Shown: positions 33,643-42,398, counted from the stretch's first letter. The stretch: DNA of 51,619 bases from Acidobacteriota bacterium (GCA_026708265.1 JAPOVI010000445.1:1-51619), one strand, 5' to 3'. Made by a program: numbers and translations. Notes: a model not told the origin generated them from the letters alone.

Positions 33643-34257
33643 TTACGCCGATGTTGCTCCCCCGACCGCCCGCGCCACCAGCGCCCGCAGCCCGTCCGGC
33701 AGGTCAATCTCCAGCGCTGCAGCCCGGCCGCGGTCGGACATCTTGCGCCAGGTCTTGCGCAGAATGTCCGTCAGCTTCTCGTCGTCGTGCTGCGCGGCGA
33801 ACTGGGCCAGGTAGTGCTGGAGGAACACGAGGCAGATCACGTCCTCGAGGAGCTGCACGTCCGGGTCGGCCTTCAGCCGCTCCTTGCGGAGGAGCGCTGC
33901 GACACGCGCGACGGTCGCCTGGTCGTAGCCGACCTCCCGGAGGATCTCCCCCGCCGTATCGGCGTGGAAGCGGCCGAGGTCGGTCCGCCAGCGGCGGTAG
34001 CCGTCGCGGCCTGCCGGATACCGGTCGCGGGGGATGGTCCAGCGCCGGATGTGCTGGCAGCGCGCGGCGAGCCGTACGGCCTCCGGTGCATCGGGCGCGA
34101 ACCGATCGAGCGCCGCCGTCATCCGCCGCGCGTAGACCAGCTCGCGCGGCTGCGGCTCGCCGTCGACGGGCTCGCGGCGCGGATCCTCGGCGTTGGCCGC
34201 GTCGAAGCGGGCCACCGCGGCCGCGAAGCGGTCCTGCGAACCGGGTGCCTCCCCCAT
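33643..34257 (-). CDS. DUF4202 domain protein
   Basis: A 204-residue protein with the conserved DUF4202 features: DRFAAAVARFDAANAEDP, LVYARRMTAALDRFAPDAPE, AARCQHIRRWTIPRDRYPAG, RWRTDLGRFHADTAGEILRE, and LLEDVICLVFLQHYLAQFAA. The invariant His and Asp residues and all-helical character recall an HD-like fold, but no activity is known. It follows the fused sulfurylase/APS kinase gene on the same strand, with a 121-base gap. The ATG at 34257 is chosen over 34266 since family members begin shortly before the DRF motif. Confidence 0.85.
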   Translation of the reverse strand: MGEAPGSQDRFAAAVARFDAANAEDPRREPVDGEPQPRELVYARRMTAALDRFAPDAPEAVRLAARCQHIRRWTIPRDRYPAGRDGYRRWRTDLGRFHADTAGEILREVGYDQATVARVAALLRKERLKADPDVQLLEDVICLVFLQHYLAQFAAQHDDEKLTDILRKTWRKMSDRGRAAALEIDLPDGLRALVARAVGGATSA

Positions 34258-34378
34258 GGTCACCATCCCGGCGTTGACGGCCCCCGCGCCAGGCCGCCCC
34301 CAAGCTCGTCACGCCGTACGGGCCCGCTTCCGCCAGCCCACGGTCGCGCCTCGACTCGGGCGTCGTCCGACGCTCGGC

Positions 34379-36115
34379 TCAGGCGTCGTCCTCCGCGCCG
34401 TAGTAGCCGGCCTTCTCCAGGTGCAGGATGATCTGCTGCGCCGCCTCGTCCGGGGTCAGGTCCGTCGTGTCGAGCGTCATCTCCGCATCGGTCGGCGCCT
34501 CGTAGGGGTCGGAGATGCCCGTGAACTCCTTGATGATGCCGGCGCGCGCCTTCGCGTAGAGGCCCTTGCGGTCGCGCTGCTCGCACACCTCGAGCGGCGT
34601 GTCGACGAAGACCAGCATGAAGCCGCCGACCGGCGCCACCATCGCCCGCACGTCCTTGCGCACCGCGTCGTAGGGAGCGATCGGGGCGCAGACGGCGATG
34701 CCGCCGTTCTTCGTGATCTCCGACGCGACGTAGCCGATGCGGCGGATGTTGATGTCGCGGTGCTCCTTCGAGAAGCCGAGCTCGCTCGAGAGATGCTTGC
34801 GGACGAGGTCGCCGTCGAGAATCGTGACGGGCCGCCCGCCCAGCTCGAGCAGCTTGACCAGCAGCGCGTTCGCGATGGTCGACTTGCCGGAGCCCGAGAG
34901 TCCCGTGAAGAAGACCGTGAAGCCCTGCCGGTGGCGCGGCGGGTGGCTGCGCCGCAGCTCGGAGGCCACGTCGGCGAACGTGAACCACTCCGGGACGTCG
35001 CGTCCGTCGGCCAGGCGCTGCCGGAGCTCGGTGCCCGAAATGTTCAGCGTGCGCTTCCCCTCCGGCACCTCGTCGACCGGCACGTACGAGTCGAGGTCCT
35101 CGACGTAGACCATCATCTTGAACGGCACCATCGCGACGCCGAGCTCCGTCTCGTGCTGCCGCAGCAGCTCCTGCGCGTCGTACGGTCCGTAGAACGGCGT
35201 GCCGCTCGAGTCGCTGCCCGGCCCGGCGTGGTCACGGCCGACGATGAGGTGCGTGCAGCCGTGGTTCTTGCGGATGATCGCGTGCCAGACCGCCTCCCGC
35301 GGGCCGCCCATCCGCATCGCGAGGGGCAGCAGCGACAGCATCGCCGTCTTGCGCGGGTAGCGGTGCAGCAACGCCTGGTAGCAGCGCACGCGCGTGTAGT
35401 GATCGACGTCGCCCGGCTTGGTCATCCCGACGACGGGGTGGATCAGCAGGTTCGCCTCCGCCTCCTTGGCCGCACGCAGGGTCAACTCCTGGTGGGCGCG
35501 GTGCATCGGGTTGCGGGTCTGGAAGGCGACCACCTTCGTCCATCCCAGCTTCCCGAACTCCGCGCGGAGCTCGGCCGGACGGTGCCGCAGCAGCCGGTAG
35601 TCGTAGTGCGTGACGGGCGCGATGCCCGTCACCCGTCCGCCCACGTAGCAGGGGCGCACCGCGTTCAGCAGGTGCGCCACGCCGGGGTGCTCGGGGTTCG
35701 CGGTGCCGAACACCGCCTCGGCTTCCGCCTCGCGGTCCGGCCGCCAGACGTCCTCGACGGACAGCACGGCGACCATGACGCCCTCCTCGTCGCGCAGGGC
35801 GAGGCTCGAGCCGGGGGCGAGCTGGCCGGCGAGGTCCTCCGTGACGTCGAGCGTGATCGGGATCGGCCACAGCGTGCCGCCCTCGTCCGCGAGCCGCATC
35901 TCCGCGCAGACCCGCTCGTGATCGGCGCGCCCCATGAAGCCGGTGAGCGGCGAGAACCCGCCGTGCAGCAGCAGCTCGAGGTCGCAGATCTGGCGCGGGG
36001 TCAGGTCGTGCGACGGCCAGTCGCGCGAGGCGGACTTCAGGGACTGGGCGCGTTCGTCATCGACGAACAGATCGACGAGCGTCCCGCCATGCGGGGCGAT
36101 GAGATGGTCTGACAC
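34379..36115 (-). CDS. Bifunctional sulfate adenylyltransferase / adenylylsulfate kinase
   Basis: A 578-residue fusion that makes PAPS from sulfate and ATP. The N-terminal ATP sulfurylase has QTRNPMHRAH (199-208) and GRDHAGPGSDSSGTPFYGPY (from 293). The C-terminal APS kinase has Walker A GLSGSGKST (405-413), the DGDLVRKHLSSELGFS substrate loop, and DINIRRIGYVASEI. The domain order sulfurylase-kinase is that of the short bacterial Sat-CysC fusions. The start is the GTG at 36115; the frame continues to 36241 but those residues are not sulfurylase-like. It is divergent from a sulfotransferase gene and followed by DUF4202, so its PAPS probably serves sulfation. APS for the reductase operon could come from the same first domain. 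Confidence 0.94.
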   Translation of the reverse strand: MSDHLIAPHGGTLVDLFVDDERAQSLKSASRDWPSHDLTPRQICDLELLLHGGFSPLTGFMGRADHERVCAEMRLADEGGTLWPIPITLDVTEDLAGQLAPGSSLALRDEEGVMVAVLSVEDVWRPDREAEAEAVFGTANPEHPGVAHLLNAVRPCYVGGRVTGIAPVTHYDYRLLRHRPAELRAEFGKLGWTKVVAFQTRNPMHRAHQELTLRAAKEAEANLLIHPVVGMTKPGDVDHYTRVRCYQALLHRYPRKTAMLSLLPLAMRMGGPREAVWHAIIRKNHGCTHLIVGRDHAGPGSDSSGTPFYGPYDAQELLRQHETELGVAMVPFKMMVYVEDLDSYVPVDEVPEGKRTLNISGTELRQRLADGRDVPEWFTFADVASELRRSHPPRHRQGFTVFFTGLSGSGKSTIANALLVKLLELGGRPVTILDGDLVRKHLSSELGFSKEHRDINIRRIGYVASEITKNGGIAVCAPIAPYDAVRKDVRAMVAPVGGFMLVFVDTPLEVCEQRDRKGLYAKARAGIIKEFTGISDPYEAPTDAEMTLDTTDLTPDEAAQQIILHLEKAGYYGAEDDA

Positions 36116-36255
36116 GAGTGCGTGGTCTCCCTGTTGCCGGTGGTGGGGTGTCGTGGTGGACGCGAACCCGACAGAATAGCATGCGCCGGGGCGCGGTCGC
36201 CGAACCGGGGCGCCACTTGACCCGGCCCGGGAATCGGTCAAGACTGGCGGCCAGG

Positions 36256-36873
36256 ATGGGCATTCTGGACGCCATCGGCCGCGTGTTCCGCGGTCGCGCC
36301 GGCGGGCCGCCGATCGTCGTCGTCTCCGGGCTCCCGCGCTCCGGGACGTCGATGCTGATGCGGATGCTCTCGGCGGGCGGCCTCGAGCTGGTCGTCGACG
36401 GCATCCGGACCGCCGACGACGACAATCCGAACGGCTACTTCGAGCTCGAGCGGGTGAAGGACCTCGACAAGTCCGGCAACGCCTCCTGGCTGGCCGACGC
36501 GCGCGGCAAGGGAGTCAAGGTGATCTCGGCCCTCCTGCCCCACCTGCCCCCGGAGTACGACTACAAGGTCATCTTCGTGCGCCGCAGCCTGCCCGAGGTG
36601 CTGGCGTCGCAGCGCAAGATGCTGGAGCGGCGCGGGGAAGCCACCGACGCGGTGAGCGACGACGACATGAAGGCGCACTTCACCGCTCACCTGCGTCGCA
36701 TCGAGGCACAGCTCGCCTCCCGCACCCGCTGCGACGTGCTGTACGTCGAGCACCGCCGCGCCGTCACCGAGCCCTCCGCGGTTGCGGCGGAGGTCGGCGA
36801 TTTTGTCGGCGACCTCGATGTGGAGGCGATGGCGGGGGCCGTCGACGCCAGCCTCTATCGGAACCGGGCCTAG
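36256..36873 (+). CDS. Sulfotransferase-like P-loop protein
   Basis: A 205-residue protein with the PAPS-type P-loop VVSGLPRSGTSMLMRMLSAG near residue 20. It continues with NGYFELERVKDL, KVIFVRRSLPEVLASQRKML (the 3'-phosphate-binding arginine/serine segment) and CDVLYVEHRRAVTEP. Short bacterial relatives are annotated as sulfotransferase family proteins. Its position back-to-back with the PAPS synthase gene supports PAPS as donor. The acceptor is unknown; the downstream phosphatase-superfamily and membrane genes suggest an envelope molecule (inference). The ATG at 36256 is chosen because it precedes the P-loop by a normal distance. Confidence 0.8.
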   Translation: MGILDAIGRVFRGRAGGPPIVVVSGLPRSGTSMLMRMLSAGGLELVVDGIRTADDDNPNGYFELERVKDLDKSGNASWLADARGKGVKVISALLPHLPPEYDYKVIFVRRSLPEVLASQRKMLERRGEATDAVSDDDMKAHFTAHLRRIEAQLASRTRCDVLYVEHRRAVTEPSAVAAEVGDFVGDLDVEAMAGAVDASLYRNRA

Positions 36874-36967
36874 GCCGATGGCGAGGTTCCGCACACTCGA
36901 TGCTCCGCGCCGGACCGGCGACCGACGCTCGCGGGGCGCCCGCCGCCCCCGCGAGGCCCGCCGTCCG

Positions 36968-39148
36968 GTGTCCCGCTTCGGATCGTTGCGCTGGTGGCTC
37001 GCCGCGGCCATCGTGCTCGCCGCCCCCGCGCCCGCGGCGGCCTACGTGGGTCCGGGGGCCGGCTTCGCCTTCGTTTCGTCGCTCCTGATCATCCTCGTCA
37101 CGACGCTCCTCGCGATCCTGACGCTGCTCACCTGGCCCATCCGCTGGGTCGTGCAGCGCATCCGCGGCAGCCGCGCGCTCGGGGCGGCGCGCGCGCGGCG
37201 GGTCGTCGTCCTCGGACTCGACGGCCAGGATCCGGAGCTCACGGAGCAGTTCCTGGCCGAGGGCCTGCTCCCGAACTTCGCGAGGCTCCGGGAGCGCGGC
37301 ACGTTCACGCCGCTCCGGACGACGCTTCTCGCCGAGTCCCCGGTCGCCTGGACGTCGTTCCAGACCGGCTGCAACCCCGGCAAGCACCGCATCTTCGACT
37401 TCCTGGTGCCGAACCGGGCGTCGCACCTCCCCGAGCTCGGCTCCGCGCGCGTCGACCCGCCGGCCCGCTCCCTGCGGCTCGGCCCCTACCGCATCCCCAT
37501 CGGCAAACCGCGCATCAGCGCCGGGCGCCGCAGCGTGCCGTTCTGGAAGATCCTCGGCGACCACGGGATCTTCAGCACCATCCTGCGCGTGCCGATCACG
37601 TTCCCGGCCGAGCGCTTCGGCGGCGTGCTGCTGTCGGCGATGAGCGTGCCCGATCTCCGGGGGACGCAGGGCACCTACACCTACTTCACGAGCGACCCGG
37701 CCGACGTCGAGCGGCTCTCGGGCACCGTGCAGAGCGGCGAGCTGGTGCGGTTGGCGGTCGACGGGGGGACGGCCCGCGCCTCCATCACCGGTCCCGAGAA
37801 CCCGGTGCGCGACGGCGGCGGAGCCATCGAGATCCCGCTGGAGGTGCGCGCGGCGGACGAGGGCCCCGGAGCGAGCCTGACGGTCGACGGGACGACCTAC
37901 GACCTCGCCCGGCGCACCTACACGCCCTGGATCCCGCTAGGGTTCCGGGCGGCGCCCGGCGTCACGGTCCACGGCATCGTGCGCTTCTATCTCCTGGAGA
38001 GCGCGCCGCACGTCAAGCTCTACATGACGCCGATCAACATCGATCCGGACCGGCCGGCGCTCCCGATCTCGCATCCGTTCACCTACGCCGTATACCTCTC
38101 CAAGACGCAGGGCCGCTACTCGACGCTCGGCCTGGCCGAGGACACGTCGGCGCTCAACGAGGGCGTCGTCGACGAGGACGCGTTCCTCGACCTCACGTGG
38201 CAGATCCACGAGGAGCGCGAGCGGATGTTCTTCGACGCGCTGGAGAAGACGGCGCGCGGTGCGGTGGTCTGCGTCTTCGACGTCACCGACCGGCTGCAGC
38301 ACATGTTCTTCCGACACCTCGACGAGCGGCATCCGGCCAACCGCGGGCGGGACCCGAGCCGGCACCGCGACGCCATCCGCGACCTCTACACGCGGATGGA
38401 CGACCTCGTGGGCCGGACGATGGCGCGGCTCGGGGACGACGACGTCCTGCTCGTGATGTCGGACCACGGGTTCAAGCCATACCGGCGCAGCGTCAACCTC
38501 AACAGTTGGCTCTACACGCACGGCTTCCTGGCCCTCCGCAACGGCGGTCCGACCGGGGCCGACATGTTCTCCGACGTCGACTGGTCGAGGACGAAGGCCT
38601 ACGCGGTCGGATTCGGCGGCATCTACCTGAACCTTGCCGGCCGCGAGGCCCGCGGCATCGTGGCGCCGGGCGCCGAGGCCGCGGACGTCAAGCGCGCGAT
38701 CCGCGACGGGTTGCGCGAGCTCTACGACGAAGAGGAAGGGACGCACCCCGTCCGCGAGGTCTACGACGCCACCGAGGTCTACTCCGGTCCCTACGTCGCG
38801 GACGCACCCGACCTCATAGTCGGCTGCCGGCCCGGGCACCGCGTCGGCTGGCTGTCGGTGACCGGCGGCGTGAGCACGGAGGAGCTCGAGGACAACGTCC
38901 GGCCCTGGAGCGGCGACCACAACTTCAACCCGCCCGACGTGCCGGGCATGCTCTTCTGCAACCGGCGCATCGCCGCCGCCTCCCCCGGCATCTGCGACAT
39001 CGGCCCGACCGTGCTGGACCTGTTCGGCGTGCCGGTGCCGCCCCACTGCGACGGGGCCCCGCTGCTGCCGGCGGTCCCCGCGAGGGAGGCGCCGGCCCCG
39101 GCCGCTGCACCTGCCGCCGCCGCGCGGCAGGCGGAGAGCGGCTCGTGA
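36968..39148 (+). CDS. Membrane-anchored alkaline phosphatase superfamily phosphodiesterase/nucleotide pyrophosphatase
   Basis: A protein of 726 residues. A signal helix (LRWWLAAAIVLAAPAPAAAY) is followed by a second membrane segment (FAFVSSLLIILVTTLLAILT) preceded by the recurrent YVGPGAGFAF motif. The alkaline-phosphatase fold then begins: VVVLGLDGQDPEL (metal Asp86), SPVAWTSFQTGCNPGKHRIF (nucleophile Thr/Ser region), VLLVMSDHGFKPYRR (Asp-His metal pair) and WSGDHNF. This fits type I phosphodiesterase/nucleotide pyrophosphatases; sulfatase or phosphoglycerol-transferase activity is possible. The GTG at 36968 gives a typical signal peptide with GAGG upstream; an ATG at 36878, 4 bases after the previous gene, would add 30 Arg-rich residues. 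Confidence 0.83.
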   Translation: MSRFGSLRWWLAAAIVLAAPAPAAAYVGPGAGFAFVSSLLIILVTTLLAILTLLTWPIRWVVQRIRGSRALGAARARRVVVLGLDGQDPELTEQFLAEGLLPNFARLRERGTFTPLRTTLLAESPVAWTSFQTGCNPGKHRIFDFLVPNRASHLPELGSARVDPPARSLRLGPYRIPIGKPRISAGRRSVPFWKILGDHGIFSTILRVPITFPAERFGGVLLSAMSVPDLRGTQGTYTYFTSDPADVERLSGTVQSGELVRLAVDGGTARASITGPENPVRDGGGAIEIPLEVRAADEGPGASLTVDGTTYDLARRTYTPWIPLGFRAAPGVTVHGIVRFYLLESAPHVKLYMTPINIDPDRPALPISHPFTYAVYLSKTQGRYSTLGLAEDTSALNEGVVDEDAFLDLTWQIHEERERMFFDALEKTARGAVVCVFDVTDRLQHMFFRHLDERHPANRGRDPSRHRDAIRDLYTRMDDLVGRTMARLGDDDVLLVMSDHGFKPYRRSVNLNSWLYTHGFLALRNGGPTGADMFSDVDWSRTKAYAVGFGGIYLNLAGREARGIVAPGAEAADVKRAIRDGLRELYDEEEGTHPVREVYDATEVYSGPYVADAPDLIVGCRPGHRVGWLSVTGGVSTEELEDNVRPWSGDHNFNPPDVPGMLFCNRRIAAASPGICDIGPTVLDLFGVPVPPHCDGAPLLPAVPAREAPAPAAAPAAAARQAESGS

Positions 39149-39229
39149 AGCCGCACTTCCGGCCCGTCCGCCGGCACGAGGGCGATTCCCGTCCCACGGG
39201 CGAGGCGGAGAGCGGCCCGTGAAGCCGCA
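39129..39229. repeat. 27-bp direct repeat, period 74, between the two phosphatase genes
   Basis: AGGCGGAGAGCGGCTCGTGA continuing AGCCGCA at 39129-39155 recurs at 39203-39229 with one mismatch. The first copy carries the stop codon of the upstream gene, the second the GTG start of the downstream paralogue. The period is not a multiple of three. It looks like a scar of tandem duplication or recombination. Confidence 0.75.
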
Positions 39230-41300
39230 TCCTCGGCCGGAGCGACGCGCCGCCCGGGGCGGCCGGAGCGAGCGGCGGGTCGCTCGGGCACGGCTCGGGG
39301 CAGCTCTGCTCGGCGCCCTCGGGGCCGCCGCGGTCGCCGCCGGCTGCGGATCGCCCGGCGGAGCAGACGGCCGGCGCGTCATCGTCCTCGGCATCGACGG
39401 CATGGACCCCGGCTACCTCCAGCGCTTCATGGACGAAGGCCGGCTCCCCAACTTCGCGCGCCTCGCCGCCGAGGGGAACTTCGCGCCGCTCGAGACCAGC
39501 ATGCCGCCCCTCAGCCCGGTTGCCTGGTCCAACTTCATCACCGGCATGGACCCGGGCGGGCACGGGGTGTTCGACTTCCTGCACCGCGAGGCGGCGACGA
39601 TCGAGATGTACCCGCCGACCTACCGCGTCCTGCCGGCGGGGCGCAGCCTGCGCTTCGGCTCGTGGGAGCTGCCGCTCACCGGCGGGGGCGTCGAGCTGGT
39701 GCGGCGGGGGCGCGCCCTCTGGGAGATCCTCGAGGACACCGGGGTCCCGACCACCATCTACCGCATGCCGATGAACTTCCCGCCGGTGGAGGCGGGCGGC
39801 CGGTCGCTGTCCGGCATGGGGACGCCGGACGTGCTCGGCACCTCCGGCACCTACGCGCTCTACGCCGACTATCCGCCGGCGAACGCGGACGACCTGTCGG
39901 GCGGCGCCTTTCAGCTCGTCGAGGTGGTCGACAATCGCGTCCGGGCAAGGCTCGTCGGGCCCCCGAACACGTTCCGCCACCTGCCGTCGGAATCGGGCGC
40001 CGCGCGCCTCACCGGAGCCGAGCCCGCCTTCGAGAACCCCGACCTCGAGATCGACTTCGAGGTCCTGCTCGATCCGGAAGCGCCGGCCGCCCGGATCGTC
40101 ATCCAGGACACCGAGGTCGTCCTGAACGAAGGCGAGTGGAGCGACTGGGTGGGCGTCGAGTTCGAGGCGGTGCCGTACGTGGCGGGCGTCGGCGCGGCGG
40201 CACGCTTCTACCTTCAGGAGGTCCGCCCCGACTTCCGGCTCTACGTCACACCGCTCCAGATCGACCCGGCGAACCCCGCCCTGCCGCTCTCGACCCCTAC
40301 GGACTGGGCAGGCGAGTTGAGTGCGGCGCTCGACCGCTTCTACACGCAGGAGCTCCCCGAGGACACCGACGCCTACCTGGACGGCGTGTTCACGGCCCGC
40401 GAGTTCTGGGAGCAGGCGCGCTTCGTCTACGGCGAGCAGCGCCGCGCCCTCGACCACGCGCTGACCGGGTTCGACGAGGGCTTCCTCTTCTTCTACTTCT
40501 CGAGCGTCGACCAGGGGAGCCACATGCTCCACCACTTCGCCGACCGCGACCACCCCGCGTTCGTCGAGGACGACCTCCTCGCGGCGGGGCTCGCCACGCT
40601 CTACGAGGAGATGGACGAGGTGCTCGGGCGGGTCGTCGAGTGGATCGGCGACGACGAGCGGACGACCCTCATCGTGATGTCGGACCACGGCTTCACCCCG
40701 TGGTACTGGACCGTGCAGCTCAACTCGTGGCTGGTCGAGCAGGGCTACGTGGCGCTCCGCGACCCGTCGCGCCAGGGCGAGTCGCCGCTCTTCCTGAACG
40801 TCGACTGGAGCCGCACCACCGCCTACGCGCTCGGCCTCCAGGGCCTCTACGTGAACCTGGCCGGCCGCGAGGAGCAGGGCATCGTCGCGCCCGGGGCGGA
40901 GTACGAGGCACTGCTCGATCGGCTCGAGTCGGACCTGCTGGCCATGGTCGACGAGCGCAACGGGCGGTCGCCGGTGTCGCTGGTCTACCGCTCGCGGGAG
41001 GAGCTCCGCGGCCCCTACGCCGACGAGGCGCCCGACATCGTGGTCGGCTACAGCCGCGGCTACCGGTCGTCGTGGGAGAGCCCCCTCGGCGAGTTCCCGC
41101 GCGAGGTCTTCGGGGACAACGACGAGGCCTGGAGCGGTGACCACCAGAACGACTACCGGCTGGTCCCCGGCGTGCTCCTCACGAACCGGGAGATCGCGCT
41201 GGCGGAACCGGCGCTCTACGACGTCACCGTCGCCGTCCTCGACGAGTTCGGCGTGCCGCCCGGACCCGGGATGATCGGCGAGGACGCCATCGGACACTGA
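39219..41300 (+). CDS. Lipoprotein alkaline phosphatase superfamily phosphodiesterase/nucleotide pyrophosphatase
   Basis: A 693-residue paralogue of the preceding enzyme, but with a lipoprotein signal (GALGAAAVAAGCGSPG, Cys about residue 43) in place of two helices. Matching motifs are VIVLGIDGMDPGYL, SPVAWSNFITGMDPGGHGVF, FYFSSVDQGSHMLHH, LIVMSDHGFTPW and WSGDHQND. The metal ligands and nucleophile region are therefore retained. It may act on phosphodiester or sulfate-ester groups of periplasmic or surface glycans and lipids; the true substrate is unknown. It starts with a GTG inside the direct repeat. A small protein gene begins 20 bases downstream. Confidence 0.83.
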   Translation: MKPHPRPERRAARGGRSERRVARARLGAALLGALGAAAVAAGCGSPGGADGRRVIVLGIDGMDPGYLQRFMDEGRLPNFARLAAEGNFAPLETSMPPLSPVAWSNFITGMDPGGHGVFDFLHREAATIEMYPPTYRVLPAGRSLRFGSWELPLTGGGVELVRRGRALWEILEDTGVPTTIYRMPMNFPPVEAGGRSLSGMGTPDVLGTSGTYALYADYPPANADDLSGGAFQLVEVVDNRVRARLVGPPNTFRHLPSESGAARLTGAEPAFENPDLEIDFEVLLDPEAPAARIVIQDTEVVLNEGEWSDWVGVEFEAVPYVAGVGAAARFYLQEVRPDFRLYVTPLQIDPANPALPLSTPTDWAGELSAALDRFYTQELPEDTDAYLDGVFTAREFWEQARFVYGEQRRALDHALTGFDEGFLFFYFSSVDQGSHMLHHFADRDHPAFVEDDLLAAGLATLYEEMDEVLGRVVEWIGDDERTTLIVMSDHGFTPWYWTVQLNSWLVEQGYVALRDPSRQGESPLFLNVDWSRTTAYALGLQGLYVNLAGREEQGIVAPGAEYEALLDRLESDLLAMVDERNGRSPVSLVYRSREELRGPYADEAPDIVVGYSRGYRSSWESPLGEFPREVFGDNDEAWSGDHQNDYRLVPGVLLTNREIALAEPALYDVTVAVLDEFGVPPGPGMIGEDAIGH

Positions 41301-41320
41301 TCACGCGGGAGGCGCAATCG

Positions 41321-41512
41321 ATGTTCGGTTCCAGGGTGAAGATCGACAAGGCGCTGCTCGAAAAGGCCCGGCGCTACGCGGGGATCGCCGGCTACGCGAG
41401 CGTCGACGAGTTCATCGCCCACGCGCTGGAGAATGAGATCGCCAAGCTCGAGGACGCCGACTCCGAGGACGAGATCCGCAAGCGGTTGAAGGGCCTCGGC
41501 TACATCTCGTAG
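41321..41512 (+). CDS. Small ribbon-helix-helix-like protein with LGYI tail
   Basis: A 63-residue protein preceded by GGGAGGCG. Residues 6-45 (VKIDKALLEKARRYAGIAGY, then ASVDEFIAHALENEIAKL) follow the strand-helix-helix pattern of CopG/Arc-type proteins. The acidic end EDEIRKRLKGLGYIS resembles the RLRxLGYV tail common at the C-terminus of sulfatase-like enzymes. It might be a regulator of the cluster or an adaptor for the phosphatases. No toxin partner is adjacent. Confidence 0.65.
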   Translation: MFGSRVKIDKALLEKARRYAGIAGYASVDEFIAHALENEIAKLEDADSEDEIRKRLKGLGYIS

Positions 41513-41564
41513 CCGGACCGCCTCAGCGAACCCGTACTCGTAGCCTTCGCAGCGGGATTGTCTC

Positions 41565-42398
41565 GTGGTCACTCTCGTCGACCTGGTCAACCGCGGCCTG
41601 ACGCCGCTCTTCGACCTGCTCTGCTGGCCGTTCCGGACGCTCCCGCCCATCTGGGCGATGCTGGCCATCTCCTGCCTGAGCGGCGTGGCGATGGTGTGGA
41701 TCTTCGGCAAGACGTCGGACCAGGACCGCATCCGGCAGCTTCGCGAGCAGATCCGCGGCAACCTGATCGGCGTGCGGCTCTTCCAGCGCGACGTGGGCGT
41801 CATCCTGCGCCTGCAGCGGCGCATCTTCGGCGACACGTTGCGCTACATGCGGCTCGCGCTGGTACCGATGGTCGTGCTGCTCGTCCCCGTGCTGCTGATC
41901 ATGACGCAGCTCAACCTGCGCTTCGCGGTGCGCCCGATCGCGCCGGGCGAGGCGGCGGTGGTCAAGGCCTTCGTCCGCGACGCGGACCTCCTCCGGGAAC
42001 CGGCGCGCCTGGAGGCGGCCGGCGGCGTGGAGGTCGAGACGCCGGCCGTGCGCACCCCGGCGGCGGGCGAGGTGGCGTGGCGCATCCGCGCGGCCGCCCC
42101 CGGCGAGCACCGCCTCGTGATCCACGTCGGGAACGCCTCGCTGGAGACGCACCTCGTCGCCGGCGACGGCTGGGGCCCTGTCCCGAGCCGCCGCACCGGA
42201 CGAGGCGTCGTCGACACGCTCCTCTACCCCGGCGAGCCGCCCATCGCCGCCGACCACGCCATCGAGGCGGTGGAGATCGGCTACGCGGCCCTCGACATGC
42301 GGGCCCTGGGCTGGCCGGTCCACTGGCTGGTGGCCTTCTTCGTCCTCTCGATCGCGTTCGGCTACGCGCTCAAGCGGCCGCTCGGCGTCGAGCTGTAG
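41565..42398 (+). CDS. Three-helix membrane protein, DUF106/EMC3-like topology
   Basis: A 277-residue protein with helices at about 29-47 (IWAMLAISCLSGVAMVWIFG), 96-117 (LALVPMVVLLVPVLLIMTQL) and 255-270 (WLVAFFVLSIAFGYAL). Between the first two is a charged helical hairpin (TSDQDRIRQLREQIRGNLIG, RLFQRDVGVILRLQRRIFGD), as in Oxa1-superfamily DUF106 proteins. A beta-rich domain of about 130 residues precedes the last helix. The Oxa1 link is topological and tentative. It starts with GTG and a weak ribosome site, 52 bases after the small RHH-like gene, and is the last gene of the sulfotransferase series. Confidence 0.6.
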   Translation: MVTLVDLVNRGLTPLFDLLCWPFRTLPPIWAMLAISCLSGVAMVWIFGKTSDQDRIRQLREQIRGNLIGVRLFQRDVGVILRLQRRIFGDTLRYMRLALVPMVVLLVPVLLIMTQLNLRFAVRPIAPGEAAVVKAFVRDADLLREPARLEAAGGVEVETPAVRTPAAGEVAWRIRAAAPGEHRLVIHVGNASLETHLVAGDGWGPVPSRRTGRGVVDTLLYPGEPPIAADHAIEAVEIGYAALDMRALGWPVHWLVAFFVLSIAFGYALKRPLGVEL

